From contig NZ_CP018870.1 in assembly GCF_001941845.1 (NCBI RefSeq), forward strand, positions 6,610,001 to 6,674,000: 64,000 nt of DNA. The letters run 5' to 3'. Every line of letters begins with the position of its first letter. Position 1 is the stretch's first letter. A program made the position numbers and the translations under genes. The notes beneath the pieces were generated by a model. That model was not told the origin of the DNA, made no database searches, and saw only the letters and a program-made list of their open reading frames with translations. Shown here in pieces: positions 26,066 to 34,414 of this stretch. Origin of the DNA: Streptomyces sp. TN58 (GTDB lineage: Bacteria > Actinomycetota > Actinomycetes > Streptomycetales > Streptomycetaceae).

Positions 26066-27283
26066 TTACATGCGTTCCTGCATGTGTCCGAAGAACTCCT
26101 CTGGGCGCGTCACGCCGGCCGTCACCCGGGCGAACTCGTCCTGTGCCGAGCGGCTGCGGGAAACGGCGAGGAGGAGTTCCTGCATCGCGGGGGGCGGTGG
26201 TTCCAGCGTGGCGAAGTCGGCCGTGAACTCGTACATGCTCATGACCTCGGAGTCCCTCGTCTCCTGGCAGGCCCGCATGGCTTCGTCGAAGGGCCGTCGG
26301 CCGACGAGCACGTCGTCGAGGGCCCGGGTGCACCGTTCCGCATCGCGGAAGGCGTCCTGGATGCCCTGCGCGGTGATGGGATCCTTGAGGTATCCGGCGT
26401 CTCCGACGAGGATCCAGCCGGGACCGTAGGGCTTGCGGAAGTAGTTGGGGATGGCCATGCCGACGAACCGCTCGGTCCGAGTGGCTTTCGAGATCCGTTC
26501 GGCGAAGGCCGGCGCGCGGGCCAGGACGGCGTGGTAGTTGCCTTCGACATCGTCGCGGTTGGCCTCGAAGTCGCGCATGGGCCAGGCGCAGATGACCAGC
26601 GTCTGGTCGTCATTGGTCGGCCATGCGGCGAAGGCGCGGTCCTCGCGGTCGTACGCCTCGAACGCCCCGTTCATCGGCAGACCGGCCCAGTAGGCGTAGT
26701 AGTAGGCGTTGATCTTGGGCTTCTCGGCGTAGCCCGTGGCGTCCGTCGCCCTCGCGACGGACGAGTGGACTCCGTCCGCGCCGACTACGATCCGGGCGTG
26801 CTCCGTGGCCGTCCTGCCGTCCTTGCCGTGCCCTTTGATGCCGATGACCGTACCGCCGTCGAACAGGATCTCCTCGACGGTGAATCCCTCGCGGACCTCG
26901 GCGCCCGACTCCGCGGCGGCGTCGACCAGGATCTTGTCCAGGACCGTGCGGCGCGGGGCGTAGGAGACGTCGAAGCCCTCACCGGCAGGAGAGCCGACGA
27001 TGACGAAGGGGCCGAGATCGAACGCGTAGGTATCGATGGCGGGGCAGCCCGTATCGACTACGCGGTCCAGCAGTGCCCAGCGTTCGAGCGCAGCCAGGCC
27101 GGGCGGATGGATCAGGTGGGTGGAGATCGTGTCGCTCGGGAAGATCGCCCGGTCGACGAGGAGGACCCGGTGACCAAGGCGGGACAGGAGCATGGCGGTC
27201 GGGGCTCCTGCGCACCGTGCTCCGACGACGATCACGTCGTGGCGGTGGGTTTCGGCACCGGACGCGCTGGCTGTGCTGGTCAT
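26066..27283 (-). CDS. FAD-dependent oxidoreductase (PHBH/geranylgeranyl-reductase fold)
   Basis: 405 residues from ATG 27283, which follows GGTGAGG. The dinucleotide fold opens DVIVVGARCAGAPTAMLLSR with the GARCAG variant at 21-26. The middle has VVGADGVHSSVARA (the GD-type motif) and later PGWILVGDAGYLKDPITAQG, the FAD ribityl contact. Members hydroxylate aromatics or reduce isoprenoid double bonds. The substrate is not evident and there is no partner reductase or pathway nearby. Confidence 0.9.
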   Translation of the reverse strand: MTSTASASGAETHRHDVIVVGARCAGAPTAMLLSRLGHRVLLVDRAIFPSDTISTHLIHPPGLAALERWALLDRVVDTGCPAIDTYAFDLGPFVIVGSPAGEGFDVSYAPRRTVLDKILVDAAAESGAEVREGFTVEEILFDGGTVIGIKGHGKDGRTATEHARIVVGADGVHSSVARATDATGYAEKPKINAYYYAYWAGLPMNGAFEAYDREDRAFAAWPTNDDQTLVICAWPMRDFEANRDDVEGNYHAVLARAPAFAERISKATRTERFVGMAIPNYFRKPYGPGWILVGDAGYLKDPITAQGIQDAFRDAERCTRALDDVLVGRRPFDEAMRACQETRDSEVMSMYEFTADFATLEPPPPAMQELLLAVSRSRSAQDEFARVTAGVTRPEEFFGHMQERM

Positions 27284-27488
27284 GGACCTCACCTGCCCAT
27301 CGAGCACACCGCCTGGCGGAATCGTCTGCGGGCGGCCGCGGCGGTGCGCCTCTATTCACGTTAGCCCAGGCCCGCCCCCCTTTCTCATCGAGCCGTGAAC
27401 GACTGCTCCGGCCGGTTGCCGCGGGCCGAGGGCTACGGCACCATCCCACCGACCAAGAACGGCCCCGCCCTGGGCGGCTATGGGGCCG

Positions 27489-28077
27489 CGCGTCCGGGGC
27501 CCGGGACGTTTTGGAGCTGGGCGCCGGCCACGGCCGCGACGCCCTCTACTTCGCCCGCGAAGGATTCACCGTCCAGGCCACCGACTTCTCCGCAACCGGC
27601 CTGGACCAGCTGCGCGCCACCGCCGGGCATCAGGAAGTGGCCGAGCGGGTGACGGCCGCGGTGCACGACGTGCGCGAGCCCCTGCCGCTGCCGGACGCGT
27701 CCGTTGATGCGGTCTTCGCGCACATGCTGCTGTGCATGGCCTTGTCGACGAAGGAGATCCACGCCGCGGTCCGTGAGATCCGCCGGGTCCTGCGGCCGGG
27801 CGGCGTCCTCGTCTATACCGTCCGGCACACCGGCGACGCCCACTACGGCACCGGCATCGCCCGAGGCGACGACATCTTCGAACACGGCGGCTTCGCCGAG
27901 CACTTCTTCGACCGCGCGCTCGTCGACGCCCTGGCCGACGGCTGGATCCTGGACGAAGTCCACGCCCTCGAGGAGGGCGAGCTGCCCCGCCGCTTGTGGC
28001 GAGTCACTCAATCCCTGCCACCCCGGACGGAGGCCGCGACGGGCCGGCACCACCCACCCGGTGTTGCCGGCCCGTAG
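27489..28077 (+). pseudogene. N-terminally truncated SAM methyltransferase
   Basis: The frame picks up at DVLELGAGHGRDALYFAREG and continues ATDFSATGLDQLRA, HDVREPLPLPDASVDAVFAH, IRRVLRPGGVLVYTVRHTGD to the end. It parallels residues 48-221 of the intact gene at 9951-10616. The first 47 or so residues are missing, and no start codon with a ribosome site precedes motif I. Upstream sequence belongs to another frame. Expression as a functional enzyme is unlikely. Confidence 0.75.
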
Positions 28078-28088
28078 GACGCCAGCGG

Positions 28089-29600
28089 TCAGTGGCTGGC
28101 GGCGAGCTCTCCACTCAGCTTGCCGTGGAGGTCGGCGCTGGGGTCGTTCAGGCCGGTGATCTCGACGGTCTTGCCGCGCTGGGCGTACTTGGTCTCGATA
28201 GCGTCCAACGCGGCCACCGAGGAGGCGTCCCAGATGTGCGCGGCGGACAGGTCGATGACGACCTTCTCGGGGTCGGTGGCGTAGTTGAACTGGCCGACGA
28301 GGTCGTTGGAGGAGGCGAAAAACAGCTCTCCGGTGACCCGGTAGACCACCGTGGTGCCGTCAGGGTCGATGACGGCGGTGACCTCGGCAAGGTGAGCGAC
28401 GCGCTTGGCGAAGACGACCATGGCGGTGAGGGAGCCAACGACGACGCCGATGGCGAGGTTGTGGGTGGCGACGACGCAGGCGACCGTGATCACCATGACC
28501 GCGATCTCCCCGGCGGGCATCCGCTTGAGCGTCTTCGGGGCGACGGAGTGCCAGTCGAACGTCGCGAACGACACCATGATCATGACGGCGACCAGGGCCG
28601 CCATGGGGATGTCGGAGACGACCGGGCCGAAGACGATGCACAGCACCATCAGGAACGCGCCCGCCAGGAACGTGGACATGCGGGTCCGGGCCCCGGAGAC
28701 CTTCACGTTGATCATCGTCTGGCCGATCATCGCGCAGCCGCCCATGCCACCGAAGAAGCCGGTCACGATGTTCGCGATGCCCTGACCGATGGACTCGCGG
28801 GTCTTGTTCGAGTGTGTGTCGGTGATCTCGTCGACCAGCTTCGCCGTCATCAGCGACTCCATCAGGCCGACCAGCGCCATCGCGAACGCGTACGGGGCGA
28901 TCGTCGTCAGCGTGTCCAGCGTGAACGGCACGTCCGGCAGGCCAGGCACGGGCAGGGAGGAGGGCAGGTCGCCCTTGTCGCCGACGGTCGGTACCGCGAT
29001 GGCCGCGCCGACGGTGATGACGGTCAGGATGACGATGGAGACCAGCGGGGCGGGGACCACGGTGGTGATCTTCGGGAAGAACACCATCAGCGCGAGGCCC
29101 CCGATGATCAGCGGGTAGACGGCCCAGGGCACGTTCCGCATCTCGGGCACCTGGGCCATGAAGATCAGGATCGCGAGCGCGTTGACGAAGCCGACCATCA
29201 CCGAACGGGGGATGAACCGCATCAGCCTCGCCACACCGAGCGCGCCCAGGACCACCTGGAAAATGCCGGCCAGGATGACGGCGGCGATCAGGTAGCCGAG
29301 GCCGTGCTCACGGTTGAGCGGGGCGATGACAAGGGCGACGGCGCCGGTCGCGGCGGAGATCATCGCCCGCCGGCCGCCGACGACGGAGATGACGACGGCC
29401 ATGGTGAAGGAGGCGAACAGGCCGATGGCAGGGTCGACCCCGGCGATGATCGAGAACGAGATCGCCTCCGGGATCAGCGCGAGCGCGACGACCAGGCCCG
29501 CGAGGACTTCGGTTCGCCACACCTTCGGATCGGACAGCCAGTCCGGCTTCAGGCCGCGCAGGCGCGCGGCGGGGGACACAGCGGCAGCAGAAGAGGACAA
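28089..29600 (-). CDS. SulP-family anion transporter with STAS domain
   Basis: 503 residues. The N-terminus is LAGLVVALALIPEAISFSII, followed by about ten to twelve membrane helices, including the conserved GFFGGMGGCAMIGQTMINV. A C-terminal STAS domain occupies roughly 390-500 (VYRVTGELFFASSNDL, VVIDLSAAHIWDASSVAALD). Substrate may be sulfate, bicarbonate or another anion. It is divergent from the MerR-type gene, and a palindromic operator lies between them, so MerR-type control is likely. Confidence 0.93.
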   Translation of the reverse strand: MSSSAAAVSPAARLRGLKPDWLSDPKVWRTEVLAGLVVALALIPEAISFSIIAGVDPAIGLFASFTMAVVISVVGGRRAMISAATGAVALVIAPLNREHGLGYLIAAVILAGIFQVVLGALGVARLMRFIPRSVMVGFVNALAILIFMAQVPEMRNVPWAVYPLIIGGLALMVFFPKITTVVPAPLVSIVILTVITVGAAIAVPTVGDKGDLPSSLPVPGLPDVPFTLDTLTTIAPYAFAMALVGLMESLMTAKLVDEITDTHSNKTRESIGQGIANIVTGFFGGMGGCAMIGQTMINVKVSGARTRMSTFLAGAFLMVLCIVFGPVVSDIPMAALVAVMIMVSFATFDWHSVAPKTLKRMPAGEIAVMVITVACVVATHNLAIGVVVGSLTAMVVFAKRVAHLAEVTAVIDPDGTTVVYRVTGELFFASSNDLVGQFNYATDPEKVVIDLSAAHIWDASSVAALDAIETKYAQRGKTVEITGLNDPSADLHGKLSGELAASH

Positions 29601-29919
29601 GGAGGCACCTGTCGTGCTCGGGCGCGTCCCGTTCGGCAGGCCGGGGCGTGCGGGAGGGCGCGGAGGGGCCGGGCCGGCACCCCGCGGACGGCCCGTGAAA
29701 GACGTGGGCCGGAGAGGAAGGGGGATCGAGCGAGGGCCGCGCCTGCGCGGCCGGGCTCACATCCCGAGGCGAAGCATCACGGCGGGCAGGCGGCGGCGCC
29801 GGGCGTCATGGGCTCGCGCACGCTTCTCTCCTGCAAGAATCGGATCTCCGCCGGGGGCGCCATCGGCCCCGACACGGCAACGACGGGACAGCGAATCGCT
29901 GCCCGCACCATCAGCAACT
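29601..29919. other. Long leader upstream of the SulP gene
   Basis: About 320 bases of non-coding DNA between the SulP start and the divergent operator. It contains GC-rich segments but no gene I can support. The transcript leader of the transporter is probably in this stretch. Confidence 0.4.
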
Positions 29920-29939
29920 CTACCCTAACGTTAGAGTAG
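29920..29939. promoter_or_regulatory. MerR-type operator CTACCCTAACGTTAGAGTAG
   Basis: A 20-base palindrome with one mismatched pair, 60 bases before the MerR-type GTG and 320 bases from the SulP start. Its CTAACGTTAG centre is the style of dyad that MerR regulators bind between promoter elements. Confidence 0.75.
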
Positions 29940-29998
29940 GGACTGGCGGGGAGTGCGGATGCACCCCGCCACGGTGCGAAGGGCTGGGAAGTACAGGC

Positions 29999-30418
29999 GT
30001 GGACGGCAAGCACATGCAGATCGGCGAGGTCGCCGCGCGTACGGAGCTGTCCCTGCGCACGATCCGGCACTACGAGGAAACGGGCCTGGTTGTCCCCTCC
30101 GCCCGCTCCCAGGGCGGCTTCCGCCTCTACACCGAGAACGACGTCCAGCGGCTCATGGTCATCCGCCGGATGAAGCCCCTCGGCTTCACCCTGGACCAGA
30201 TGCGCGACCTCCTGGACGCCACCGACCGCCTCGACACCGACAGCGAGACCGAACTCGATGCCGACGAGCGCGAAGCTCTGCTCAAGCGAGTCCGCGGCTA
30301 CGAGCAGGCCGCCGCCGAGCGGATCGACAAGCTCCGCGTCCAGTTGTCCCGTGCCGAGGACTTCGCCGCCACCCTGCGCTCCCGCCTGGAGCGGAACACC
30401 CCTGCCCCACAGGTCTGA
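29999..30418 (+). CDS. MerR-family regulator
   Basis: 139 residues. The winged helix reads MQIGEVAARTELSLRTIRHY then EETGLVVPSARSQGGFRLYT, the second domain MKPLGFTLDQMRDLLDA, and a long coiled helix follows. There are no metal-binding cysteines, so the signal is not a classical thiophilic metal. GTG 29999 is chosen because relatives begin MDG. ATG 30014 is possible. A remnant of a related C-terminus lies at 33774-33873. Confidence 0.9.
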   Translation: MDGKHMQIGEVAARTELSLRTIRHYEETGLVVPSARSQGGFRLYTENDVQRLMVIRRMKPLGFTLDQMRDLLDATDRLDTDSETELDADEREALLKRVRGYEQAAAERIDKLRVQLSRAEDFAATLRSRLERNTPAPQV

Positions 30419-30433
30419 TGGCCGTCAGGAAGG

Positions 30434-30754
30434 TCAGCAGTCCGGGCGGGGGGCAGCAACGAGGGCCTGACGGAGCAGGTCGGCATCGGGCGCCCCGGAG
30501 AGCCCGGTCGCGGTCGGGTAGATCCGGCAGGCCAGCCCCGGCGGGCGCCCGGGCTCGGCGAACGGGTCACGGCCGTCGATGAGAATCGTCGGGGAGCCGG
30601 TGAAGGCGGACCGCTCGGCCTCGGCCTCATCGGCGATCACGCGGATGGTGAAGCGGGTGTCGGGCAGCCTGGCGTCGGCCAGTGCCTGCTGCAACCGCTG
30701 CTCGGCGAGTTGCCGGTGAGGGCAGTCCGGTACGACCAGAACCTCGAGCTCCAT
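30434..30754 (-). CDS. Small thioredoxin-fold protein
   Basis: 106 residues. MELEVLVVPDCPHRQLAEQR contains a lone cysteine at the redox position (PDCPH) and TGSPTILIDGRDPFAEPG has the cis-proline segment. This pattern is seen in actinobacterial proteins often labelled alkylmercury-lyase or thioredoxin-like. A resolving second cysteine is absent at the usual place, so its chemistry is uncertain. GGAGAC sits just before ATG 30754. It converges on the MerR gene. Confidence 0.7.
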   Translation of the reverse strand: MELEVLVVPDCPHRQLAEQRLQQALADARLPDTRFTIRVIADEAEAERSAFTGSPTILIDGRDPFAEPGRPPGLACRIYPTATGLSGAPDADLLRQALVAAPRPDC

Positions 30755-30852
30755 GTCTCCAGGATCGCGCGCCGAGACGCCCCACGGGGTCGAAGGCCCG
30801 AAGCAGAAGGTCCTCATCCCCGAGGCCGCTGAAATCTCGCCGCGCAGTGCGG

Positions 30853-30887
30853 CAGTGGCCCGCCGACCACACGTCGGCGGGCCGCTG
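30853..30887 (-). terminator. Strong hairpin after the DM13 gene
   Basis: Arms GGCCCGCCGAC and GTCGGCGGGCC with a five-base loop, extended by CAG/CTG on the outside, 15 bases after the minus-strand stop at 30902. Confidence 0.75.
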
Positions 30888-30901
30888 CCGTTCCCCCTTA
30901 G

Positions 30902-31468
30902 CTAGGCCCTGGCGAGTGCCGCGGCGCCGAAGGAGACGTTGAAGCGGTCGCACCAGATGCTCACGCTCGTGTACTGGGAGAGGTCCACATCGGCGGGAAG
31001 GACGTAATTCTGGTCGCCCTTGTTGCCCTTGAGCTTGCCCAGGCTGACGTACTTGCCGTCATCGAAGACCTCCCAGCCCGCCTTGCCTTCCTTCACCGGC
31101 GCATCGGTGAGCCACACGTGCAGGTCGGGACCGTTGCTGGTGTCGAGGTTCTCCAGCCGCAGCGTGTGCGAACCGTCCGCCAGCTGGACGATCTTCACCG
31201 TGCCCGTCGTGGTGTGCTCATGACTGATCAACTGCCCCGCAGAGACAGTCCGCGGCTCCGGTGGCGCCGACGGCGGAGCCGAACTCTGACCGGACGGGGA
31301 CGGCACGGCCGACGCGGTCGCTGCTGTGGAGGGTAGGGCCTCCCGCACCGTCTCGTCCTGCCACAGCTTCCAAGGCTGAAACAGGTACATGCCCACGCCG
31401 ATCACAGCGACCGCAACCACCGCGACGCCGAGAACAACCGGTCTGCTCGATATCCATCCACGCGCCAT
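30902..31468 (-). CDS. Membrane-anchored DM13-domain protein
   Basis: 188 residues. An N-terminal signal anchor (VVLGVAVVAVAVIGVGMYLF) is followed by a serine/proline-rich linker and a DM13 domain from about residue 75: HTTTGTVKIVQLADGSHTLR, NGPDLHVWLTDAPV, GNKGDQNYVLPADVDLSQYT and VSIWCDRFNVSFGAA. The near-C-terminal cysteine in IWCDRF is the conserved residue proposed to support electron transfer. It acts outside the membrane. A hairpin terminator follows. Confidence 0.88.
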   Translation of the reverse strand: MARGWISSRPVVLGVAVVAVAVIGVGMYLFQPWKLWQDETVREALPSTAATASAVPSPSGQSSAPPSAPPEPRTVSAGQLISHEHTTTGTVKIVQLADGSHTLRLENLDTSNGPDLHVWLTDAPVKEGKAGWEVFDDGKYVSLGKLKGNKGDQNYVLPADVDLSQYTSVSIWCDRFNVSFGAAALARA

Positions 31469-31768
31469 AGAACGCCTCCCGCAGCATCAGATTCCCGCCT
31501 GACATTAGACGGCATCCACCACCGGTGTGAGCCTGGATCCAGAGTCCGGACCCGAGCTCGGACACGAGGGAGCGAGGGCCAGCGCCAGGGACTGGCCATC
31601 GCCGGTTGCGGCTGGGCTGGCGGGACGGAGGTCAGCTGTGCGAGCGACACGCGGCACCGCCGTTGGCCGCGTCGGCCTGTCACGTACCGCAGCCTGGTAG
31701 GCGAGCACCATTCACTACGTGCCGAGCCGCTCGGGGCGGTCTCGGCTCCCTGCTCGGAGGAGCACGGC
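31469..31768. other. Intergenic stretch between divergent genes
   Basis: 300 bases that should contain both promoters for the DM13 and VOC genes. No palindrome or gene fragment was recognised. Confidence 0.4.
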
Positions 31769-32146
31769 ATGGCAATCGAAGGTGTGTCCCCCTACCTGCG
31801 GTACGAGGACGCGGACGCGGCTCTCGACTGGATGGAGCGGGTCCTCGGCTTCACCGACGCGATCCGCTGGCGCGACGATTCAGGGCGGACGTTCGAGGCT
31901 GACATCCAGGCGGGTGTGACGAAGATCGGGGTCAGTGGCGGCGGGGTGAGCAGCGAAGGCAGGAACGCCCTGTTGATCGTGCACGTGGATGACGTCGACG
32001 CGCATTTCGCGCTGGTGCGGGCGGCATCCGGCGTGGAGGTGGACGGTCCGGTGGATCAGCCGTACGGGCCGCGGACCTTCACGGTCACCGACCCCTGGGG
32101 GTATCAGTGGAGCTTCTGGCAGGGCGAGGCCACACCACCCCAGTGA
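31769..32146 (+). CDS. VOC/glyoxalase-fold protein
   Basis: 125 residues after CGGAGGAG. The two beta-alpha-beta-beta-beta halves are visible: GVSPYLRYEDADAALDWMER with VLGF, and the second with VHVDDVDAHFALVR and RTFTVTDPWGYQWSFWQ. Members include glyoxalases, antibiotic-binding proteins and dioxygenases. Metal ligands are not obvious. The activity cannot be inferred. Confidence 0.85.
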   Translation: MAIEGVSPYLRYEDADAALDWMERVLGFTDAIRWRDDSGRTFEADIQAGVTKIGVSGGGVSSEGRNALLIVHVDDVDAHFALVRAASGVEVDGPVDQPYGPRTFTVTDPWGYQWSFWQGEATPPQ

Positions 32147-32168
32147 TCGCCGGTGAGCCCCTCCGGTT

Positions 32169-32639
32169 TCACTGGCCCGTCGTCGAGGGCGTCGCTGCCG
32201 AGGCCGGCGCCACCGCCGTGATGTGGCTCAGCAGGCACAGCCAGCGGCCGTCCCGCTTCACGAACACATCCGACGTCCACTCGTCGGCGTCGAACCGCCG
32301 GCCCCCGTAATGCGCGGTGTTGGTCATCCGCGCGCTGAAGACCGCGGTGTCGCCGTGCACCCGCACCCGGGGCCTGCTGACGAGGTCCATAGCCGAGTGG
32401 GTCAGCTGCCCGGAGGCGACGAACGCGAGGAAGTCGTCCTTGGATGAGATGCCGGACTCCGAGACGATGGCCCAGTCGTCGGTCATGAAGCTCGCGATCC
32501 GTGCCGCATCGTTGGAGACGATCGCCGCGGCCCAGGCCTCCGCGACGGTGGTGAGGTCCGCTTGGACCGCGTCGTCGACGCCGTCATGAACCGTTTCGTC
32601 CGCCGGGACGGCCGGGTCTGCGCTGGGGTTGTCGGCCAT
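32169..32639 (-). CDS. NTF2-like (DUF4440-type) protein
   Basis: 156 residues. The cone-shaped NTF2 fold is suggested by AEAWAAAIVSNDAARIASFM, DDWAIVSESGISSKDDFLAF and ARMTNTAHYGGRRFDADEWT with VFVKRDGRWLCLLSHIT. The first 30 residues are acidic and probably disordered. An IS copy ends ten bases upstream of its start, so its native promoter and part of its ribosome site are displaced. Confidence 0.85.
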   Translation of the reverse strand: MADNPSADPAVPADETVHDGVDDAVQADLTTVAEAWAAAIVSNDAARIASFMTDDWAIVSESGISSKDDFLAFVASGQLTHSAMDLVSRPRVRVHGDTAVFSARMTNTAHYGGRRFDADEWTSDVFVKRDGRWLCLLSHITAVAPASAATPSTTGQ

Positions 32640-32652
32640 GCCCCGATGCTAG

Positions 32653-33544
32653 GGCCTGTCGTCAAAGTGATCTTGCATTGTGGATCATGGTTGGGTGATA
32701 CGTCGCCATGAACTGTCGGACGCTGAGTGGGAACTCGTGCAGCCGTTGCTGCCTCGGCCCGTGTTGGGGCGGCCGCGGCTGGACGACCGGACGATCCTGA
32801 ACGGGATCGTGTGGAAGTTTCGGACCGGGGTCGCCTGGCGGGACGTGCCCGACCGGTACGGGTCGTGGGCCAGCCTCCACACCCGTTTCCGCAGGTGGGC
32901 GGCGGACGGAACCTTCGAGCGGATGCTCCAGGCCGCGCAGGCGCAAGCGGACGCGGCAGGTGACATCGAGTGGCTGGTGTCGGTGGACTCCACCGTTGTC
33001 CGTGCCCACCAGCACGCGGCCGGAGCCCGAAAAGGGGGCTCCGCAGCCCGGCCCTCGGCCGGTCCCGCGGCGGACTGACCAGCAAGATTCACCTGGCCTG
33101 CGATGGGGCGGGCCGCCCCCTCGCGTTCGTCCTGACCGGCGGGAACACCAACGACTGCACCCAGTTCACCGCCGTGATGGACGCGATACGGGTGCCCCGG
33201 ATCGGGCCGGGTCGACCGCGCATCAGGCCCGACCACGTCATCGGCGACAAGGGCTACAGCTCGAAGGCCATCCGTACTTGGCTGCGGCGGCGCGGCGTCA
33301 CGCACACGATCCCTGAACGGTCCGACCAGGTCCGCAACCGGACCCGGCGAGGCGGCCGGGGAGGCAGGCCGCCGGCCTTCGACAAACAGGTCTACAAGCG
33401 CCGCAACGTGGTGGAACGGTGCTTCAACCGGCTCAAGCAGTGGCGCGGCATCGCGACCAGGTACGACAAGACCGCCCAGTCCTACCAAGCAGCCGTCACC
33501 CTCGCGTCGCTCCTGATGTGGGCGTGACACTTTGACGACAACTC
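32653..33544 (+). mobile_element. IS5-family insertion sequence, copy B (892 bp)
   Basis: Same ends as copy A and flanked by CTAG at 32649-32652 and 33545-33548. It carries a C-to-T change near 32961 relative to copy A, which is silent in the transposase frame. The orientation is opposite to copy A, 20 kb away. Confidence 0.93.
32680..33527 (+). CDS. IS5-family transposase, two overlapping frames (copy B)
   Basis: OrfA 32680-33078 is identical in translation to copy A (132 residues). OrfB continues in the -1 frame from the AAAAGGGGGC run at about 33030 to the stop at 33525-33527, with SKIHLACDGAGRPLAFVLTG and VVERCFNRLKQWRGIATRYD. Joining by a -1 slip gives about 282 residues. Both frames appear intact, so the element may still be active. 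Confidence 0.88.
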
Positions 33545-33629
33545 CTAGGCCCTGTCCGGGCCCGATGGCCTGCGGAGCAGCCCTGCCACCCTGAGCGGGC
33601 GGTGTGCGAGGGCCCGCGACAACAGCGGA

Positions 33630-33780
33630 GTTGGTCGGGTGAGGGGATGACGGCGCGCTTGGGGTCGTACTGGGGTGGACTGACGCCCAGGCGGGGGCTG
33701 TCTTCGAAGATGCCCAGGCGGTGCGCGCCGAGGAGGATCGACTTCAGCTTGTCGTACGCATTGGACTGCGTCGCGAGCAG
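33630..33780 (-). pseudogene. Possible tyrosine-integrase fragment
   Basis: Minus-strand frame QSNAYDKLKSILLGAHRLGI then FEDSPRLGVSPPQYDPKRAV resembles the region linking the core-binding and catalytic domains of phage or plasmid integrases. About 50 residues survive. No catalytic R-H-R-Y residues are visible. The assignment rests on pattern memory. Confidence 0.4.
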
Positions 33781-33873
33781 GTCGACAAACTCCGAGTCCA
33801 GCTGGCCCGCGCCGAGGACTTCGCCGAAACGCTCCGTACGTGCCTGCACCAGGCCGCACCGGCCGGGTCCTGA
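33774..33873 (+). pseudogene. C-terminal remnant of a MerR-type regulator
   Basis: The frame EQVDKLRVQLARAEDFAETL ends with TGA 33871-33873. It matches the end of the intact MerR gene (RIDKLRVQLSRAEDFAATL at 30300-30380). The DNA-binding part is lost. Confidence 0.7.
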
Positions 33874-33879
33874 CTCGCG

Positions 33880-34056
33880 GTGACCCGCCGCCCAGCGCGC
33901 TGTCCGACTTCGCCCCTGGTGGTGATGGGCGCGGTCCTCACGATCGCAGGCGCCGCCCTCTACACCATGCCGGGCGAGCGGCCGGAGCTGATCGCCGCCG
34001 CAGCCCTGATTGTGGCGGCCGTCGCCGCCTGGTGGTGCGCCTCCCGCCAAGGATGA
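33880..34056 (+). CDS. Small two-helix membrane protein
   Basis: 58 residues from GTG 33880. Helix one is LVVMGAVLTIAGAALYTMPG, then a short polar ERPE loop, then helix two LIAAAALIVAAVAAWWCASR. It is closest to the protein at 443-619 in layout, with GAALY and the PG turn as in the PGPG group. The ribosome site is weak. It follows a MerR remnant by six bases. Confidence 0.5.
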   Translation: MTRRPARCPTSPLVVMGAVLTIAGAALYTMPGERPELIAAAALIVAAVAAWWCASRQG

Positions 34057-34130
34057 TCACGACCTGACACCGATGTGATCCTGCGCAGGGGGGCGGCGCA
34101 GACAGCGGCCCGCCTGGTGGATACGGTGTA

Positions 34131-34232
34131 AAGAACGCGTCAAGAACTGGCGCGCGGTGTGCCGGGAAGTCTGGTCGGCGTCCTGGGGGCAGTGTGCCCT
34201 CTTGCCACTGACACACCCGGAGGCCCACTGCC
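34131..34232 (+). promoter_or_regulatory. Candidate leader RNA, copy 2 (upstream of nhaA remnant)
   Basis: The core GCCGGGAAGTCTGGTCGGC is at 34161-34179, preceded by GGTGTAAAGAACGCGTCAAG and followed by GTCCTGGGGGC. CACACC at about 34213, just before the GGAG, could pair with GGTGTG at the start of the core. The same core precedes nhaA (46259), an ABC exporter (35601) and a CPA antiporter (52036). Confidence 0.6.
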
Positions 34233-34414
34233 ATGGCGGCACCCGCTCCCGTCCCCCCTTCCTCGGGTTGCTGCCGCTTTCCGAGCGGCAGGCGATCACC
34301 CGGGCCCTGCGCATGGAGACCGTCGGCGGCCTGGTCCTCCTCGGTGTGGCTGTCCTCCACTCCGCGCCGGACGCCGAGAGTGGCGTAGCACGTGCGGACG
34401 GGAAGCGCACCTGA
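34233..34414 (+). pseudogene. N-terminal remnant of nhaA
   Basis: After ATG 34233 and a slip in a C run the frame reads LLPLSERQAITRALRMETVG then GLVLLGVAVL, matching the start of the intact NhaA (PWPERQAIASALRTETVGGL). Only the first 40 residues remain before unrelated sequence. The leader element upstream is nevertheless well preserved. The end overlaps the ATG of the next gene. Confidence 0.75.

Noticed and set aside
27996..29939. A 647-codon plus-strand open frame opposite the SulP gene
   Set aside because: Its composition (long runs of D, H, G, R) and lack of any family motif mark it as the GC-rich shadow of the SulP transporter. The same applies to 46466-48046, 57776-59578, 56328-57914, 45075-46427 and 6193-7428.
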